NCBI RefSeq assembly: GCF_036010325.1
Contig: NZ_CP108549.1
Span: 2,418,001-2,482,000 of the forward strand
From: Streptomyces sp. NBC_01210
GTDB lineage: Bacteria; Actinomycetota; Actinomycetes; Streptomycetales; Streptomycetaceae
Direction of reading: 5' to 3'
Length of the DNA stretch: 64,000 nt
A program made the position numbers and the translations under genes. Below are positions 62,536 to 64,000 of the stretch, piece after piece. The notes beneath the pieces are model-generated. The model was not told the DNA's origin. It saw only the letters and a list, made by a program, of their open reading frames with translations, and did no database searches. Every line of letters begins with the position of its first letter. Positions within the stretch are counted from its first letter, which is position 1.

Positions 62536-63009
62536 CTACAGCGCCCGCCGCATCGCCCGATGCCCGATCCCCGCGTCCAAGAACTCCGCCCCGTACGCCA
62601 CGTACCCCAGCCGCTCGTAGAACCCCACCGCCTGCGTCTGCGCATGCAGGTCCACCGACGCCAGCCCGCGCTCCCGCGCCGCCTCCTCGATGCCCCGCAC
62701 CAGCGCCACGCCCACGCCGAGTCCCCGCGCCGCCTTGTTCACCGCGAGCCGGCCCAGCGAGCCCACCGAATCGTCGCCGCCGGTCCTGCCCGCCGCGGCC
62801 GGGCCGTGCAGCAGGCGGCCCGTGCCCAGCGAGACCCCGTCCGCGCCGACCGCGAGGACATGCACGGTGGCCGCGTCCTCCGCGTCGAACGCGTCGTACT
62901 CGATCTCCTCCGGCACCCCCTGCTCGACGACGAAGACCTCTTTCCGGACCGCGAAGCAGGCCTCACGGTCGGCCGGGCCGACCGCCTCCCGCACCAGGAA
63001 AACGCTCAC
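62536..63009 (-). CDS. GNAT family N-acetyltransferase
   Basis: The 157-aa acetyltransferase has [22 protein letters not shown] (part), [27 protein letters not shown] with the acetyl-CoA pyrophosphate loop (ARGLGVG), and [22 protein letters not shown]. It resembles the ElaA-like branch. GTG 63009 overlaps the stop of the pseudouridine synthase by 4 nt. The acceptor substrate is unknown. Confidence 0.92.
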   Translation of the reverse strand: MSVFLVREAVGPADREACFAVRKEVFVVEQGVPEEIEYDAFDAEDAATVHVLAVGADGVSLGTGRLLHGPAAAGRTGGDDSVGSLGRLAVNKAARGLGVGVALVRGIEEAARERGLASVDLHAQTQAVGFYERLGYVAYGAEFLDAGIGHRAMRRAL

Positions 63010-63947
63010 GCACTCTCCGCCGCGATCTTGTCCAGCGCCTCCTGCAGATCGTCCGGGTACGTGCTCCCGAACTCGACCCACTGCCCGTCCGACGGGTGCT
63101 CGAAGCCGAGCCGCACCGCGTGCAGCCACTGCCTGCCCAGTCCCAGCCGCTTCGCCAGCGTCGGGTCCGCGCCGTAGGTCAGATCGCCCACGCAGGGGTG
63201 CTTGTGCGCCGCCATGTGCACCCGGATCTGGTGCGTACGCCCCGTCTCCAGCTTGATGTCCAGCAGCGACGCCGCCCGGTACGCCTCGATCAGGTCGTAG
63301 TGCGTCACCGACGGCTTGCCCTCCGCCGTGACCGCCCACTTGTAGTCGTGGTTCGGGTGCCGGCCGATCGGCGCGTCGATCGTCCCGCTCATCGGGTCCG
63401 GGTGCCCCTGCACCAGCGCGTGGTACCGCTTGTCCACGACCCGGTCCCGGAACTGCGCCTTCAGCAGGGTGTACGCCCGCTCCGACTTGGCGACGACCAT
63501 CAGCCCGGACGTGCCGACGTCCAGCCGGTGCACGATCCCCTGCCGCTCCGCCGCACCCGACGTCGAGATCCGGTACCCGGCCGCCGCAAGACCGCCGATC
63601 ACCGTCGTCCCGGTCCAGCCCGGGCTCGGATGCGCGGCCACGCCCACCGGCTTCACGATCACGACGATGTCGTCGTCGTCGTGCACGATCTCCATGCCCT
63701 CGACCGGCTCGGCCACGATCTGCACCGGCGCGGGCGCCTGAGGCATCTCCACCTCGAGCCACGCGCCGCCGTGCACACGCTCGGACTTTGCGACGACCGA
63801 ACCGTCGACCTGCACCTTCCCGGCAGCTGCCAGTTCGGCCGCCTTCGTACGGGAGAACCCGAACATCCGGGAAATGGCGGCGTCGACGCGCTCGCCCTCA
63901 AGGCCATCGGGTACGGGCAGGGTGCGGATCTCGGGAACTGTACTCAC
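63006..63947 (-). CDS. RluA/RluD family pseudouridine synthase
   Basis: The 313-aa protein modifies uridines in 23S rRNA, probably the RluD-type sites. An N-terminal S4 RNA-binding domain ([27 protein letters not shown], in part, residues 18-70) precedes the catalytic motif [19 protein letters not shown] with nucleophile Asp143. [11 protein letters not shown] and [19 protein letters not shown] follow. It lies 17 bp after lspA, the usual order in actinobacteria. Confidence 0.95.
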   Translation of the reverse strand: MSTVPEIRTLPVPDGLEGERVDAAISRMFGFSRTKAAELAAAGKVQVDGSVVAKSERVHGGAWLEVEMPQAPAPVQIVAEPVEGMEIVHDDDDIVVIVKPVGVAAHPSPGWTGTTVIGGLAAAGYRISTSGAAERQGIVHRLDVGTSGLMVVAKSERAYTLLKAQFRDRVVDKRYHALVQGHPDPMSGTIDAPIGRHPNHDYKWAVTAEGKPSVTHYDLIEAYRAASLLDIKLETGRTHQIRVHMAAHKHPCVGDLTYGADPTLAKRLGLGRQWLHAVRLGFEHPSDGQWVEFGSTYPDDLQEALDKIAAESA

Positions 63948-63964
63948 CCGACGAGTATGCCTTG

Positions 63965-64000
63965 TCAGTCCTTGTGGACTGTCCCGTCGGGGTCCAGCCC
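63965..64000 (-). CDS. lspA: Lipoprotein signal peptidase, C-terminal end (runs off the window)
   Basis: The last 11 codons and the stop, reading [11 protein letters not shown], are in frame to the window edge. The ending matches, from memory, the C-terminus of actinobacterial LspA proteins (GxxxDGTVHKD), and lspA directly precedes the RluA-family synthase gene in Streptomyces. Only the hydrophilic tail is visible, so the call rests on this short tail and on synteny. Confidence 0.6.
   Translation of the reverse strand, partial: GLDPDGTVHKD

Noticed and set aside
1..64000. CRISPR array, prophage or insertion sequence
   Set aside because: The tandem arrays found have no spacers or cas genes; no integrase, transposase, phage structural gene or target-site duplication was seen.

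Overview
The window is a high-GC actinobacterial chromosome segment, almost certainly Streptomyces. Evidence: strong third-position G/C bias with long antisense shadow ORFs, frequent GTG starts, translationally coupled ATGA/GTGA junctions, a bifunctional HisA/TrpF (PriA), a TrpM homologue, and the gene order gltD-gltB ... lgt ... trpA-trpB-trpM-trpC ... trpE-hisI ... hisF-priA-hisH-hisB-hisC-hisD ... dnaE ... phoD ... rluA-family synthase-lspA, which as I recall it matches the SCO2025-SCO2074 neighbourhood of S. coelicolor. No prophage, IS element, CRISPR, tRNA or rRNA was seen.

Layout. (1) 1-3171: an IpdF-like SDR (partial, minus) divergent from two coupled acyl-CoA dehydrogenases, sharing an inverted repeat that resembles the KstR2 operator of steroid-ring catabolism. 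Both dehydrogenases carry in-frame tandem-repeat insertions. (2) 3181-4980 (minus): VWA/TerF-like - HutD - PNPOx-like operon. (3) 5208-11220 (minus): gltBD glutamate synthase with a long leader. (4) 11648-12376 (minus): VIT1/CCC1 transporter. (5) 12645-21121 (plus): a tightly overlapping seven-gene operon of four ADP-ribosylglycohydrolase-family proteins, a ribokinase, a CaiB-type CoA-transferase and a CitE-type lyase. This is the most unusual unit in the window. (6) 21241-30389 (minus): lgt, a DsbA-like protein, trpA, trpB, trpM, trpC, three small membrane proteins, trpE, hisI. (7) 30474-33065: a DinB-like protein, a decayed region with an MFS remnant, and a cytochrome P450, together lying between hisI and hisF. 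(8) 33153-39015 (minus): the main his operon, with a RidA protein and a 55-aa membrane protein built in. (9) 39165-43324 (plus): beta-helix membrane protein, helical-repeat protein, Lon-substrate-domain protein, YbaK, and a 24-codon gene for ribosomal protein bL37. (10) 43584-47452 (minus): membrane protein, ABC exporter pair, NYN-domain protein. (11) 47705-57956: small hydrophilic protein, dnaE (minus), DUF2252 protein, membrane protein, second DsbA-like protein, PhoD phosphatase with a PHO-box-like promoter, secreted M43-like metalloprotease. (12) 57994-64000: dienelactone hydrolase, MscS channel, CPA1 antiporter, a glycoside hydrolase remnant, GNAT, RluA-family synthase, and the 3' end of lspA.

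Functionally most of the window is core metabolism: nitrogen assimilation (gltBD), tryptophan and histidine synthesis joined through PriA and the shared operon ends, replication (dnaE), lipoprotein maturation (lgt, lspA) and phosphate scavenging (phoD). Two themes stand out beyond this. First, several genes have acquired in-frame tandem repeats (21, 132, 177, 27 and about 24 bp units), and an interspersed G-rich repeat family found between genes is also present inside the reading frames of two ADP-ribosylglycohydrolases. Second, the ADP-ribosylglycohydrolase/ribokinase/CoA-transferase/lyase operon looks like an uncharacterised route that frees ribose from a conjugate and processes an organic-acid moiety.
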